From positions 7,006,001 to 7,070,000 of the forward strand of contig OX485804.1 in the NCBI GenBank assembly GCA_950295325.1: a stretch of DNA of 64,000 nt, given 5' to 3'. The notes under the pieces were generated by a model, which was not told the DNA's origin, searched no databases, and saw only the letters and a list, made by a program, of their open reading frames with translations. This document shows, in pieces, positions 37,227 to 48,926 of this stretch (position 1 is the stretch's first letter; each line of letters opens with the position of its first letter). The translations under genes were made by a program, and so were the position numbers. Origin of the DNA: Polytrichum commune. Lineage: Eukaryota; Streptophyta; Polytrichopsida; Polytrichales; Polytrichaceae.

Positions 37227-40200
37227 TTAAAATTCATCATCATCCTCATCTTCATCACCATTGAACATGGCGGCCATTCGGATTGCCAATTGAGCAGCCA
37301 TTTCCTTTCTTTGGCCATCTGACATTGACTGCATATTCTCTCGCATGCTCGCCATCTCATACATCAACCGCTCCAAATCCTCAGCGCCATGCTCCTTGTC
37401 ATTTGTTGGCTTGGGTTTTTCTGTTGCCTTCAATGGCTCAGGTAGAACTGTCCTTGAAACGACACCTGAGGAAGTTGAAGCTTCTGGTTCCTCCACTCCA
37501 TCCGAATGTTGGACAATCACAGTAGATTCTGCAAGAGAATTCATGCCAGGAGGAGGGGAGACATCTGTTGGGTAGTCTTCAGAATCACCTTCCTTGTTAA
37601 ATATGATGCCACTTGTTTCGGGATCTGTGTACTCACCAGTGGAAGGTACTACATTCAGAGGTGGAGCATCAGAACCCCTGAAGGTCCACATCTCTTCATT
37701 ACCATCCCAGGGTTCTGTTGATGCATTAGACAAGAGCTCATACTCAATCAGGTAGTCCTCCCCATCTTCACTTGAGAAGTCTACGAGCAGACAGAAAAAT
37801 GCACATTATAAGTACAGGTGTCTTGCAAAGGGTGTGCATCTGACAAACTGATAGTGCATACGCTTTGAAGAACTCTATGCAAAAGATATGAAACAAGAAG
37901 AAATTGCCTCCAGTGCACATAACAAAATTCACTGTACCTCCATCATTCTCTTCAGAAACTGGTTGGACATTTGTGTGCTTCTCAGCAGGTTTCATGACAA
38001 GTCCGGGCCACATGTGTGCAGATAGTGCACCTATAATTCGAGGTATTCCTTGCAAGTCCCCATCAACTGACATGCCTATATGCAACAACAATGAAATCAT
38101 CATATATTCACAACCTTTGAAAACACTTTCATGGGTACACATGACAAGCCTCTTACGGCCGTGTGCTAGTGACCTTCCTCATATGCCCATTTAAGATACT
38201 AATGTAGCAGGTACTTGACACATTCAGAAAAACCTACTATGTTCTATTAGAATTGGAAAATAATGGTCCACCTGATCAAAATCCGTCCCTCTTATATAAT
38301 ACACTTCACATCCATGTATAATTCCGAAACCAATCAACATGTGTTAATCAGGTGAAAATAGAAGACTTACATTGATCAAAAACCTCATTAATTGCACAGG
38401 CTTCAATGTACTCAATGCCATGTTCTGTACACCATTCTATGCATGAATGCCGCCTTTGTTCGGGTTCCTCTTTTTGGTCTCCATCTGATAAAAGGCCACT
38501 ACCTTCTGTTCTATCTATACCAAAGTCCATGAAATCAGGATGTGGATCACTGAAAGACTCCCCACGTTTTTGTAATCGCCTGCGATACTCTGTGTGCCCA
38601 AAGTGAGTTGGCAAGCAATCAGCCTTGTTGCCCACACACATCAGTACTTCATAGTTCATAACATCTGCTGCTTCCACCCATTTCTGTAGTTTCTCAAATG
38701 ATGTTGCCTGGGAATTATAGACATTGAAGAATTCGATGAGAAATAGATTCATGTACAACGAACAACATTCACGTCAAGAAGGAAAGAGTGCCCTAAATTG
38801 GGGCTCACAGATGTTTGCCCTGATGTTTGCCCTACTAAGAATCTCAATGTCTGAAATAGATTTTTGAAGGACTATTCAAATGCAACCCTTATCAAGACAT
38901 AGTGCCTGAAATATATACCTTTACCAGGTTCTCCCATGGTGAGAAAACACAAATTTAGAAAACTAAACATACGTACAGAAGAAACACGGAGCACAAGGAC
39001 CTCTTAAGTAGGTTTGTAATGCAAAGGTAGTGGCTTGCACTCTAGAAAAGTTAGTAATATAGACAGCACCCACAACATTCAAGGAAAAAAAATAAAAAAT
39101 TGAAAGATGAGAAGTTCCTCACATCACTCAGGTCAAAAACCATGCAAAGAGCCTGACAGTTCTTAAACACAGCCTCCGTCATGTTCTCAGCGTTTGATCC
39201 ATCACTGTCTAAAGTCCAGATGCATGCATCAGCTGTGTAGTACTTGGTATCAATTGTCCACCTGCAGCACCAAACATGTAACTTAATACTTAAAATTCAA
39301 TGAACTCATCACCTGCTTTCATCTTTCTGGATGTTGACATCTGGACCATAAATGAGAAAAGAACTCGAGGAAGACAGTACATGAAGGAAAGCTGATCTAC
39401 TCGCTGAAATCGCATAGGAAGATGTGCTACGCTCTGGATATAATGACATCCAAAACATTGCATCTGCAACCATTATGGTCGCTGCTGATCCATGCACCAC
39501 ATTTGAAGTGTGCATATGCTCGCTAATTACACTACTTAAGAGCACCTAAGATCCAAATCCAGATCATAGTTCACACTACTGTGGGGAACTTGGATTGACT
39601 CAGCAGCCTTGGAATCAAACATTTCACCCCTGTCGGGGTTCCCCACTTTATACATTAACAAATAGTGCTGTAAAGGACTTCGCAACAGGCATTGAACAAT
39701 GACATACCCAGCCTCTAAAGACATCAGTGGACATCCTTAACGACCTTACAAAAACCACCAACCCTTGCACAGAACTGACAATTATCTTCATTTGGCTTGC
39801 TTTGTACTTATAAAGCATGTGAAAGCATTCAGAGTAAGGAGGTTGAGGTAGCTACCCATGGCAAGTAGCCTCAGACAAGGAAGTGGAGTTCGCACGCTCT
39901 TGTTTGCCTATCAACCCTGTCAAAGAGAATATCCTTCAGTTTCCACCTAATTCCTACTTTGCTCGAGATTAATACACTCCACGAACACAATTTCGCTCAA
40001 CATGCAATCAATCTCCTTTTATCTTGCAATATTTAGAAACAGAGCCGGCAATTTGGAAGAAAAAAAAATCCTGTGAAATTTAAAGAGTAATCGAAGCACC
40101 ACTGCCAGCAGAAACTACAAAAACCCTCATTGATTGAGTAACCGAAGCGCCATTTCTCTTGTTCTAGGAAAGGAGTCGTACGGCTTAATATGGAACGCTT

Positions 40201-40302
40201 GCCAACATTGTTCGGCCCTACAATCACAACACCGGGCCTGCTCGACACTCCATTCGACGTCTCTTCATCTCCCGTCATGTCAGCCGTCACATCCATCCCC
40301 AT
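37227..40302 (-). CDS. Alpha/gamma-adaptin-binding protein p34 (AAGAB-like), 446 aa
   Basis: A Rab-like GTPase-fold protein. Its animal relative binds alpha and gamma adaptins and chaperones AP-1 and AP-2 assembly in the cytosol (family knowledge). Six exons, 40302-40182, 39916-39856, 39261-39123, 38707-38371, 38066-37938 and 37780-37227, sum to 447 codons including the stop with all phases consistent. Visible features: degenerate P-loop GPNNVGKRS at 29-37, CHGWTIDTKYYTADACIW in the beta-2/3 region, NKAD at 134-137 as the G4 motif, and ALSAHMWPGLVMKP in the adaptin-binding part. A low-complexity linker follows. The end is helical and Met-rich (LERLMYEMASMRENMQSM) with a very acidic tail (GDEDEDDDEF), typical of the family. 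The second ATG (residue 3) could also serve as the start. Confidence 0.93.
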
Positions 40303-40830
40303 CTGCAGAACGCCCTAATACTCCATCGTCAGCATAATTCATCTCGAATTCTTGTACACGGACACCAACAAGTTCCAAGATCCCACCCCTCCGCGCAAAA
40401 CCAAAGGATCCGCCACAGAAATTCATCCATCCTATGGGCACAATCTTGAACTAAGCTCCCTGAATCATCACACTGGGTCTGATGGCAACGCTAAAGGCAA
40501 ATGGGGGACAACATTCCGATGCTTACAAACTTACCTCGTGAAGAATTAGACAGAGTAGCAAATTCCCGGAGCTCCAAACGGATTGTCACCACCGATCGCT
40601 GAAACTACTTCCGCAAGCAAGGAATCGGAGCACAGATGGTGCCAGAAAAATAGAAAATTAAAAAATGGGCGCCTGCAACACCAACGAGCGAGCGAGCGAG
40701 GGAGGGAGCGCTGGCTATGGCGTCGGCCGGACCTTCTTGGCAAAGAAGCCCTAACTTGGAGGCGTTGGTTTGCGTCTTTCCTTATTCTTGAAGCATAGAC
40801 CTAGCGTGACATTGAGCATTGTGAAGCTCT
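40303..40830. promoter_or_regulatory. GC-richer upstream flank of the AAGAB-like gene
   Basis: Composition rises upstream of the start codon. A GAGCGAGCGAGCGAGGGAGG run lies near 40,686-40,710. This probably contains the leader and core promoter. No transcription start was identified. Confidence 0.4.
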
Positions 40831-41180
40831 ACTAAGCTCATTACTTATTAGCCAAGTAGGTGGCTTACCTTTCCCTAACTAAACAACTCTTTGGGACAAG
40901 CCAAATATCTTCCACAAACTCTACTTATTTACTTATTCTAACCCTCATGGACGAAGGGGCTCATGTACGACACGTATACACAACTTCTACGAGCCCCACC
41001 GAGTTTTAACCGAGTTTTGAAATCATGTTTTCAATCATTTTGTTTTTAGTTAGATTGATTGATTTGGGGGTTTCAAACTTTATCTGATACGTTTTCTTAT
41101 GTTACGGATAAAATGAAAAATACATTCAGATGTGACATGGTGATCAAAATATGAGTAAGTATGTGTTTGCATCCAAGGGT

Positions 41181-42606
41181 GTTCAGCCGGCCAGGGATTT
41201 GTGGCACTCAAGTAAAGTCATCCGGTAACCAAAATCGGATGAGTCCATCAAGAAGCTCGGATGGAGATTACTTTAGTGAAACGCCTCCGAGTTGGCATGT
41301 AAGACCTATTTTCTCCCTCATAGCTATTGTGAACTACTAGCTATTTTGTAAATATCAATTAGTTGGCAAGGGGCAATGATGTGGCCTTGGATGCTTTAAG
41401 CTTCTTTTCTAACCTCCCATGAGTTGTTTCCAAGGCCATGATGTGGCTTTGAATCCCACATGGTTATTTTGTTAAATATTGCAAGATATCAATGTGTGCA
41501 ACATATAATTATGACGTGTTGTCATAGACACTTTTTTTTTGGGTTCATAATTCATTTATTTTGCATGAGTATGATTGTTTAAATAATTGTAATATGTCAA
41601 AATAATATATATCACCTTATGGTAAATTGGTGAACTCAAAAATTCAATTCAATAGTATAATAATAATAATAATAATAATAATACTTGAGAATAAATATTT
41701 TACACCGTGTGATTTTAATGTTAATATAATATATGATGAGGATAAAATATTACAATAATTCGGATAGGACATGGTCAGAAACTTATGATTTTTTGAGTAT
41801 ACCCCATCCATAACATTGTCCTGCAAGTCTAATTCCAAATAATAAACTATCTATTTATACCTCATATTATATTACCTATAAAATAAATTTGATTTTTATA
41901 TAATTTTTTTTTGTTATAAGTTTTATATTCAATCTTCATTGTGTCATTTTGGTCATCTTATGAACACTTGCATTAATCTATCATTAGAATGATAATGATA
42001 ATTTTAAATGGTAAGTCACAAAACTATATCTTGAATGTTAATGAGGATTTTGTAATGTTTTTGACCTTCAAGTTAATTACGTGCTTCATTGATGGTTTCA
42101 CTTCCAGAATGAAGTCCCAATCAATTGCTTATTTATTAATTGGAAGTGCACATATATATTGGATTTTAGACCTTGAAGGTGAAGTGCACTCAATATATAA
42201 TAGGTAGTCAAGCGGCCTTCAAGAATGCAAGGGCAATGTTTTTTTTCGAAGTTGGACAAGATGGGCAATAGTCTTCAATCGTGCAATCGTCACTTTCTTA
42301 AAAATAAGCGGACTAGTAATGATACGTTGGCAACGCATGATGCACCCACTTGCTTTTATATGAGACAATTTTATTTAATTATTTAAATTTGTTTTTAATG
42401 TCTAAGCCCCTTTGTATTATTGCCTTAAGTATCAGATTAGATTAGGATTATTTAGAACTACTAAAACTTGGTATTTTTGAAACCCTTGAGACAAGGAGCC
42501 AACGACGTAAGGTAGTGTTTGAAGTGGTTCATCTCATCCGCAAAGATGAATGAACTCTCACTAATGAAAATACGTGAGTGCCACGAATCCCCGGCCGTGT
42601 TCAGCC
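41181..42606. repeat. Candidate DNA element bounded by a 22-bp inverted repeat
   Basis: The left end carries CGGCCAGGGATTTGTGGCAC and the right end its inverted counterpart (TGAGTGCCACGAATCCCCGG), with two mismatches in 22 bp, 1.4 kb apart. No target duplication or transposase was seen. It could be a non-autonomous transposon or two solo ends. Confidence 0.4.
41655..41683. repeat. (TAA)n microsatellite
   Basis: About nine uninterrupted AAT/TAA units in AT-rich DNA. Confidence 0.92.
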
Positions 42607-43099
42607 TTTGAACTTGAACCTAAATCTCCAGTAGTATGATGTTATTCGACCAATTTGAAAAATGAACTTGAAGAATACGGGAAATTTAGTCAGGGTCTCT
42701 TTTGACATGATGAACTAAACATGAAGTATGTAGCTCAAATACATTTGTGTGTGTGAAAAGGTCTAATTTTGGCCTCATAGAGGTTTTACCCTTAACTTCC
42801 TAGACCGTATTGTGATTTCATTAGATCATCTAGAAAGTAAGATTTAAGGAGCTTGATTTTTATTGTACTTAAAAGGAAAAGTTGTTGCTAATGTTTTGAA
42901 GATCACACCAATGCAGTGGAAATATTTAATGAATTTCATGATTTGTTAATAATCGATTTGGAATTGTTCAACTTCAAGAATTTGTGATAAATCTATGCAA
43001 TAAAATTGTAGTCAAAATTGTCAAGATTATAACATTCTAAGATTGTCAAGAAAAGATCTTGGGGGTGCACTCCATTGTCAGGTTGAACACCATGTGCGA

Positions 43100-43124
43100 T
43101 AAATAAATAAATAAATAAATAAAT
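43100..43124. repeat. (ATAA)n microsatellite
   Basis: About six head-to-tail AAAT units followed by AT-rich sequence. Confidence 0.9.
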
Positions 43125-44560
43125 ATAATATAATATAATCAATGATTATGTACATGTAGAAAATATCATGATAATTCTTAAATTTATTTATGGCATATAA
43201 TATAGGGTAGCAAACTTTTATTGCACGTGGTTATGAAATGTAAGGGGGTGTGATCACCCCCAAAAAAAGATGCACACTTTGAGGTAAGAAAAATAAACCA
43301 TAGAATATTGGCAATTCTCAATCAAAATATTACGATGTTACTATATAGAGTAATATATCAACAAAGGGATATATTAGCTCATTCTTGAATTTTACGATCT
43401 CTCGTGAACAATCATCTTTTATTATTGGAATGGGATCATCGGTATTGACAAAAATATTTCACGGATAACACAATGACACCATGGTGACATTCCTTAGCAC
43501 GTTCCTTTGGAGCCTCCTTGCTAGGTTTTGGGGCAATTTTGTATCTTGTCTTGAGTTCTTTAGGGGTTGAGATTTGGTTCGTGGTGGGATTCTGCATTTG
43601 TTGGAGGGTGGTGATGTTGTATATTTATAGTTTGTTGAGGTGTTTTATGGAAGCTTGTTTTTGTTTGTGGGAGAATGAGGTGTAGCTAGGTGAACTTCTC
43701 TATTCAAGTTCTATGGGTGTGTTTTCAACGGGGATGTCCTAATTGTTGGTGTCCAAATGCATCTTCTGTATTTTTTCAAGCAGGAACATAGTTTTGGCGA
43801 TGGGTCACCTAGAGTAGGTTTGGTATTTTGGCCATAGTAGATGGTGTAAATCGCAGTATTTTGTAGTGAAGCATTTAGCTAGGCCTTGATAAATGTGGGC
43901 AAGTGGACCTTGCTCATCAAGTACAAGTCTTCATTGGGGAGGTGAGTGAGGATATTTGTTGTGTGCTTGGAGATGTTGCACATTTCTTTCATTAGGTTAC
44001 CTAGTACTTGTCTAATTTGTAATGTTTGGATTGGAAAAAAGGACACCGTAGTAAGCATGTCCTATGCCGATTTTATTCTTGTGTTGAGTATATGAATTTT
44101 TGTTTATGGTGGTTGGGGATGTCATCAAGTTTTTTGCTTTGTTTTTTTCGTTTTTTCCATGGAGATATCCTTTTGGTAATTTCCATTTCAGTATCAAGAC
44201 CAAGTATATGATGAGGTATGTGTGAGATGTTTGGGATAGGATGTGAAATGATTTGTTTTGAAAGTGTATGTTTTGTGCTTGCATGAAAGTCTTAAAGGTG
44301 GTGGGTTCTAGGTTGGATTTATTTGGGCACCCTATGATGGCACATTTTGGTGAGATTTACATACGTCTAGGTGTGCCCTATTTGCTAATTTCTACAACAA
44401 GAAATTATAGTGTCCTCTTATATTTGCCAATCATAAAATATCATACCAGTACTTGACTAATTATTTGTGATATACCCGGATTAAAAGATTTGATGTTGGA
44501 TTACGCAAGAAAGAAAGACAAACCATATTTTGTTGTACTTGGCATGTGAGCAGATGGTGT

Positions 44561-44992
44561 TTGGAGTCAAACAACTCCAACGAAAGAATCGGGTTAAACA
44601 ACCCATGAGTGAATGGTACACAAGGGCTAGACAACCCATGAAGGAATTGTGCACGTCGGGAGTTAGACAACTCCTGATCAAAGATCTTTGTGTTGGAGTT
44701 AGACAACCCCAACTAGAAGGTCTTTGTGATGGAGTTACACAACTCCAACTAGAAGATATGAATTGGAGTTAGACAACTCCAAACATATGGATGTTATGCA
44801 TCGGAGCTAGAAAACTCTCAATGAATAATTTAGTTGGAGTTAGATAGTTTCAACTAGAAGAATGAATGATTGGATCAAGCTGGAGTTAGACAATTCCAAC
44901 TAGAAGAATGGATGATTAGGTCAAGTTGGAATTAGACAATTCCAATTAGATGAATGCGTGAATGCATCAAGTTGGAATTAGATAGTTCCAAC
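44561..44992. repeat. Array of at least eleven small hairpins sharing an AGAC-type loop
   Basis: Short palindromes recur with 20-50 bp spacers. Examples are TTGGAGTCAAACAACTCCAA (44,561), GGAGTTAGACAACTCC (44,659), TTGGAGTTAGACAACTCCAA (44,763) and TTGGAATTAGACAATTCCAA (44,926). Arms of 5-9 bp enclose AGAC, ACAC or similar. Arm bases change together (GGAGTT/AACTCC, GGAATT/AATTCC, GGGTT/AACCC), so pairing is kept while sequence drifts. Spacers share CTAGAAGAATG and TCTTTGTG. A plus-strand frame of 81 codons crosses it, but the palindromes are the stronger signal. Confidence 0.85.
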
Positions 44993-46573
44993 TAGAGGAT
45001 TGTGATTAAGCCAACATATAAGAAAAGATCATACGGTGAAATTGATTTATGTATATAGATAAGGAGCTTCAATCTAAATTTAATTAGACTTGAGACTTCT
45101 AGAAATATCTCTTACATATTATGAATGAAGACGAATAAGACTAGGAGTGCTTTTGGGTATAAGAGAGAGCTCGGGAGAGGAGAGAGGATCATCTTTTGCC
45201 TCTCCTATGGTCATGTGGTTCAAGCTCATAGCAATCACCATATTGTGTTTAAGTTGTAAAGCTTTTGTAAAGTGCAAAGTTTGAAAGTTCTTAATATTGG
45301 TGTCTCATGTGCATTCATGATTGTATTTTTTCTTATGTAAAAGAGGAATGTGACACTATTGATATTGAAAGTTATCACCAATATGAGTAAAAATGTGCTT
45401 CATGACGTAAAAAAAACTCATAAAAGACATGGAAACTAAGCTATTATCATATTTATCCATGATGTTCACAAACACTTAGAAGTCGTCAAATTTGATTTTT
45501 GTAATACAAATTATTGATAAAATCGTGAGACAATCGAACCATGTTTCAATGATCATCAAATGTTACGTGACCTTCCCAAGATTTACTAAAAGTGGGAATA
45601 CATGTTTGCAACAATTATTGACTCAGGCTAAATGTTGACCTTTCCAAGACCCTGCAACTTTCTTTGGGACAAAGATGGAAATTCAACCTTACATAAGCAA
45701 GTAGAGCTTAAGTCATGGGCAATAGCGATGTGCCAATGCCTCTAAAACATGTGATGTTTTAAGAATGGTATGATCAAGGTCTAGACTAAACTTAAACCAA
45801 AGAGAACACATGGACGTGCTCAAAATGTGCATACAACACTTCTCAATACATCTGCAATGACACACAAGATGAGAAGGCATGCAGAAGGGTTGCCAACATA
45901 ATATTGGCATGTTTGTAGATTACAATGTAGTGAGAGATACTTTCTTATTTAGACCCGGAAAGTTTGTAGTTGAAGAAGCATGAACAACATCATACATTTA
46001 CAACTTTCGTATACTAAAAAAAAATCAATGTATAATCATTGAATAAGACAACACCACTAGCTATATTTACAAATAAGAATATTAAATCAAAAAATGCCTT
46101 TCTTGGTGTCATAATTGTCCATGGGAGTCCTTTGGCTAACCAATTTTGACACCATGCAGTTGGAGAGAGAGAGAGAGAGAGAGAGTCCATGATTGCTTCC
46201 ATTATTCTTGTTGGCATTGCGATACTATTGTAGGTAACTATGCACAATGTTTGTTTCTCTCAATTATATCGTGTCTCCATCAATAGGTTGATTGTCTGGC
46301 TCCACTGCCTTGACCATATTGTAAATTATTCTTTTGGGGGGAAGTTTGGAGAAAGAGGTTGATTCGTCGTGTCCACCCACATGAACTTTTTGATGACATT
46401 GCAATTTTGTATACATTGATAAATGTCCACCCTAATTAAGTAGCTGATGTGTCTAAACTCCAATGTTGTGATAATTTTGTGAGCTTACATTTATATACAT
46501 AACATTGAGGATGTTCTACGAACAGACACTGTAGTCACTCCGGCCTCCCCCGGAGACCGGAGTTCTTCTTCTT
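44993..46573. other. Flank of the hairpin array, no gene recognised
   Basis: A TATA-like TATAAGAGAGAGCTCGGGAG lies at about 45,159-45,180, downstream of the hairpins. A (GA)n tract is at 46,163-46,185. A GC-rich hairpin (ACTCCGG ... CCGGAGT, 46,537-46,563) stands out, flanked by an 11-bp direct repeat TACATAACATT (46,496 and 46,576). Confidence 0.4.
46163..46185. repeat. (GA)n microsatellite
   Basis: About eleven uninterrupted GA units. Confidence 0.93.
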
Positions 46574-46736
46574 CTTACATAACATTACTTAACAACATGG
46601 GCCCTCATAATACAACAATCAGATGCTAGGAGTTCAATTTGAATACGAGTCTCCCAACGCAACATTTCGAGCATTCCACTCTTGTACCCTAAGGGCCCAC
46701 AGAACAAGAGTTGCATGTTGGGTAATGTTATGTAAG
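46574..46736. mobile_element. Small MITE of the ACATAACAT family, copy 2
   Basis: A 163-bp element with TTACATAACATTACTTAACA at the left and its inverse (GGGTAATGTTATGTAA) at the right. The interior matches 27,741-27,898 (AACAACATGGGCCCTC, GAGTCTCCCAACGCAACATT). The inverted ends are about 20 bp. Non-coding. Confidence 0.72.
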
Positions 46737-48195
46737 AAGGTGAATTGATCGCTAACTAGTGTGAGCCAGAATGTATGAATAGAAAATGGATATTCTTATT
46801 TTGTTCATGGGGCCCATAAAATATAAATGACATAATGCGATATTCCGAGGTCATTGAACCAACCCACATGGCTGATGTAATGTTATGAGGGTTTAGAGGT
46901 TATCACAGATTCATCCGAGTCACTGAAACAAATGCCCCTAGCCATATGCTCAGAACATATCATGCAACTGATATTCCTTCCTTATGATTATGTATATACA
47001 AAGGCTTGTATTGCGAGCTTGAAATTGGGATGAGCTTCTCATTTTGGAGAATTTGGGGCGCTGGTCAATCTATTAAGGCCAGGTGATGAAGGCTGGTTGT
47101 GAAGATCTTGCAAGTAGGTTAGGTTGTAGGTTGTAAGGTTTAAGTTCTTCCTGGGGCAATGCAAGGTGCAATCATGGTAGTCATTTATGAGGAGCTGATG
47201 CAATCGGAAATCTCTACTTGTTATGGTTGCATAGTTTATGCTCTGATTGCTTTAGTGCATGAAACTAATGAACTTGACTTTGAGCAATTCTAGCACACGT
47301 TGTATTAGGGTTCAATCGCTTAATGACTTCAATACAAATTGTAAAGAACACAATATAAGCTCCTCAAATGCCCATAGAACACAATTTAGGCTGCTATTAG
47401 GTCTTGGAGTTGTGAGTTATTGATCAGGTAAGCGCGGTATTCAACTGATCTATTTGTGAGATAGCTACTTTCTGTGAATGTGACTAGGGGAGTGAAGATT
47501 TCCGGTTTTGGCTGCGCAGACGCCCGGAGCTATTCATTTCTACTCTTATGCAAAAATTCTTTCCATTTCGACCAAACCCTTGGCATGTGTTATGCCACAA
47601 TCGCACGCTTCTGTGCAGGTTATCGTTAGGTTTAACCTTGTCCTAGATGTGATTTAGATTTTCAGGGTTTTTCTTTGGGGTAATGATTTGCTCTTAGCAT
47701 GTTTGCTTGTGGTGTTTGCGTGCACTGGGAATATCATACCCATAAATGACATACAACACAATCGCATAGTTGTTGCCAAAAAACAATTAGTTTCTGTGGA
47801 ACCAGATAACAGTCTACAACAACGTCAGCCAAACAAAGATGCTCTCAGGAGATGAAGGAGTCAAATTCAGTGACTGCAAAGAATATGTGACAACCCTGGC
47901 AGCAAATGGGCATGACAGAAAAAGGAGCTACATACAGGTGAAAGCAATCATCTTGCACCTTGGAGAGGGCTGGTGGCAAAAAAAGTCCTACTCCCAACCA
48001 ACAAACTTCCTGAGCATTCTGTTTCTTAAGGGATTTCAGCCAAACAGGATGAAATTAAACTCGGTGACTGCGAAGGATATGTGACAAACCTTGCAGTAAA
48101 TGGGCATGACAGAAAGGGGAGCTACATACCGGTAAAGGCAATCTTCACAAAACTTCACAAACTCTTGCTATCATCTCTTTCCGACTCCTCTTCTC
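46737..48195. other. Intergenic DNA left of the piggyBac element
   Basis: No gene recognised. A direct duplication lies at about 47,868-47,975 and 48,062-48,150, sharing GGGCATGACAGAAA and GAGCTACATAC. It ends just before the piggyBac target site. Confidence 0.45.
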
Positions 48196-48199
48196 TTAA

Positions 48200-48215
48200 C
48201 CCCTAACTGCCCGAG
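48200..48215 (+). repeat. Left terminal inverted repeat of piggyBac element
   Basis: CCCCTAACTGCCCGAG directly after TTAA. It is followed at 48,217-48,230 by the perfect palindrome GACCATATATGGTC, a likely subterminal transposase contact (inference). Confidence 0.92.
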
Positions 48216-48674
48216 CGACCATATATGGTCGACCAAAAATTTCGGCTCGTTTGGGTGTGGGCAGTTAAATTCCTTTGACCGTGGAAAAAAAATTTACGGG
48301 CAGTATAGGGAGGTAACTTGTGAGTTGAGGCTTTTTTGACAGAAAAAAATAAATATTTGATTTTAGAGAGGGCCTCAAAGGCATATATGTCATACTAGTA
48401 GAAGCGGGCAGCATTGGAGAACCAATAAGAAAATCCCTATCTCCAAGCGGGCAAGGAGAAAAAATAAATGTGGGTGCAATGGGTGTGGCTCTTGACAGAG
48501 TGAAAGATAATGGGCCCTTCATTGTAGGCAGCGGTACGTAGTTTGGCGCGGTAAAACATGAAATCGTAACCAATGGAATCACTCCATGCTTGCAACCTCC
48601 CAAATACAAGAATAGTGCACTGTAGCCACTGTGGCGGGGGGTAACGACCACCTCATCAATTCCAACCGCCTCTA

Positions 48675-48697
48675 TTACTTTCACGCCGTGAAAGTAA
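48675..48697. repeat. Perfect subterminal palindrome in piggyBac element
   Basis: TTACTTTCAC and GTGAAAGTAA flank GCC, giving 10-bp arms with no mismatch. It sits between the left end and the first reading frame, so it could be a protein-binding site or a hairpin in the leader. Confidence 0.8.
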
Positions 48698-48926
48698 CAA
48701 TTTGACGGTGGTCACAACTTCTTCAAATGAAAAAACCCACAAAAATTTATGCCAACAGAACGTTGCAAAGTAGTCCACCTAACTAATCGGTAAGAATTTT
48801 CATAACATACACAGACATTGTGCAAGATAACGGGTAGTAATGTGTTGAATGCAAAAGACGTGTATATATGTTTGATGAATTCGAATTTGAATTCACAAAT
48901 CTCTATTGCCATACAAATTTGTCACA

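Larger units (their letters stand above)
40831..44466. other. AT-rich intergenic DNA
   Basis: No gene recognised. It contains a (TAA)n tract near 41,655-41,683, an (AAAT)n tract near 43,100-43,124, and a long-spaced inverted repeat (41,181-41,210 against 42,575-42,606). Between about 43,490 and 44,290 some stretches read as long stop-poor frames on the minus strand and may be a decayed coding element, but no family can be named. Confidence 0.4.

Noticed and set aside
39309-39400. Candidate second exon of the AAGAB-like gene
   Set aside because: Phase could fit, but the translation does not match the family. The 61-nt exon at 39,856-39,916 gives SRLIGKQE...CHGWTID, as expected.
43490-44290. 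Possible reverse-transcriptase remnant on the minus strand
   Set aside because: Some stop-poor stretches, but no catalytic motif could be identified, so no family is assigned.
44561-44992. CRISPR-like array
   Set aside because: Repeats are short palindromes of differing sequence with uneven spacers, in plant nuclear DNA and with no cas genes.
48265-48684. 139-codon minus-strand open frame near the left piggyBac end
   Set aside because: No recognisable motif. It covers the subterminal region and runs against the transposase.
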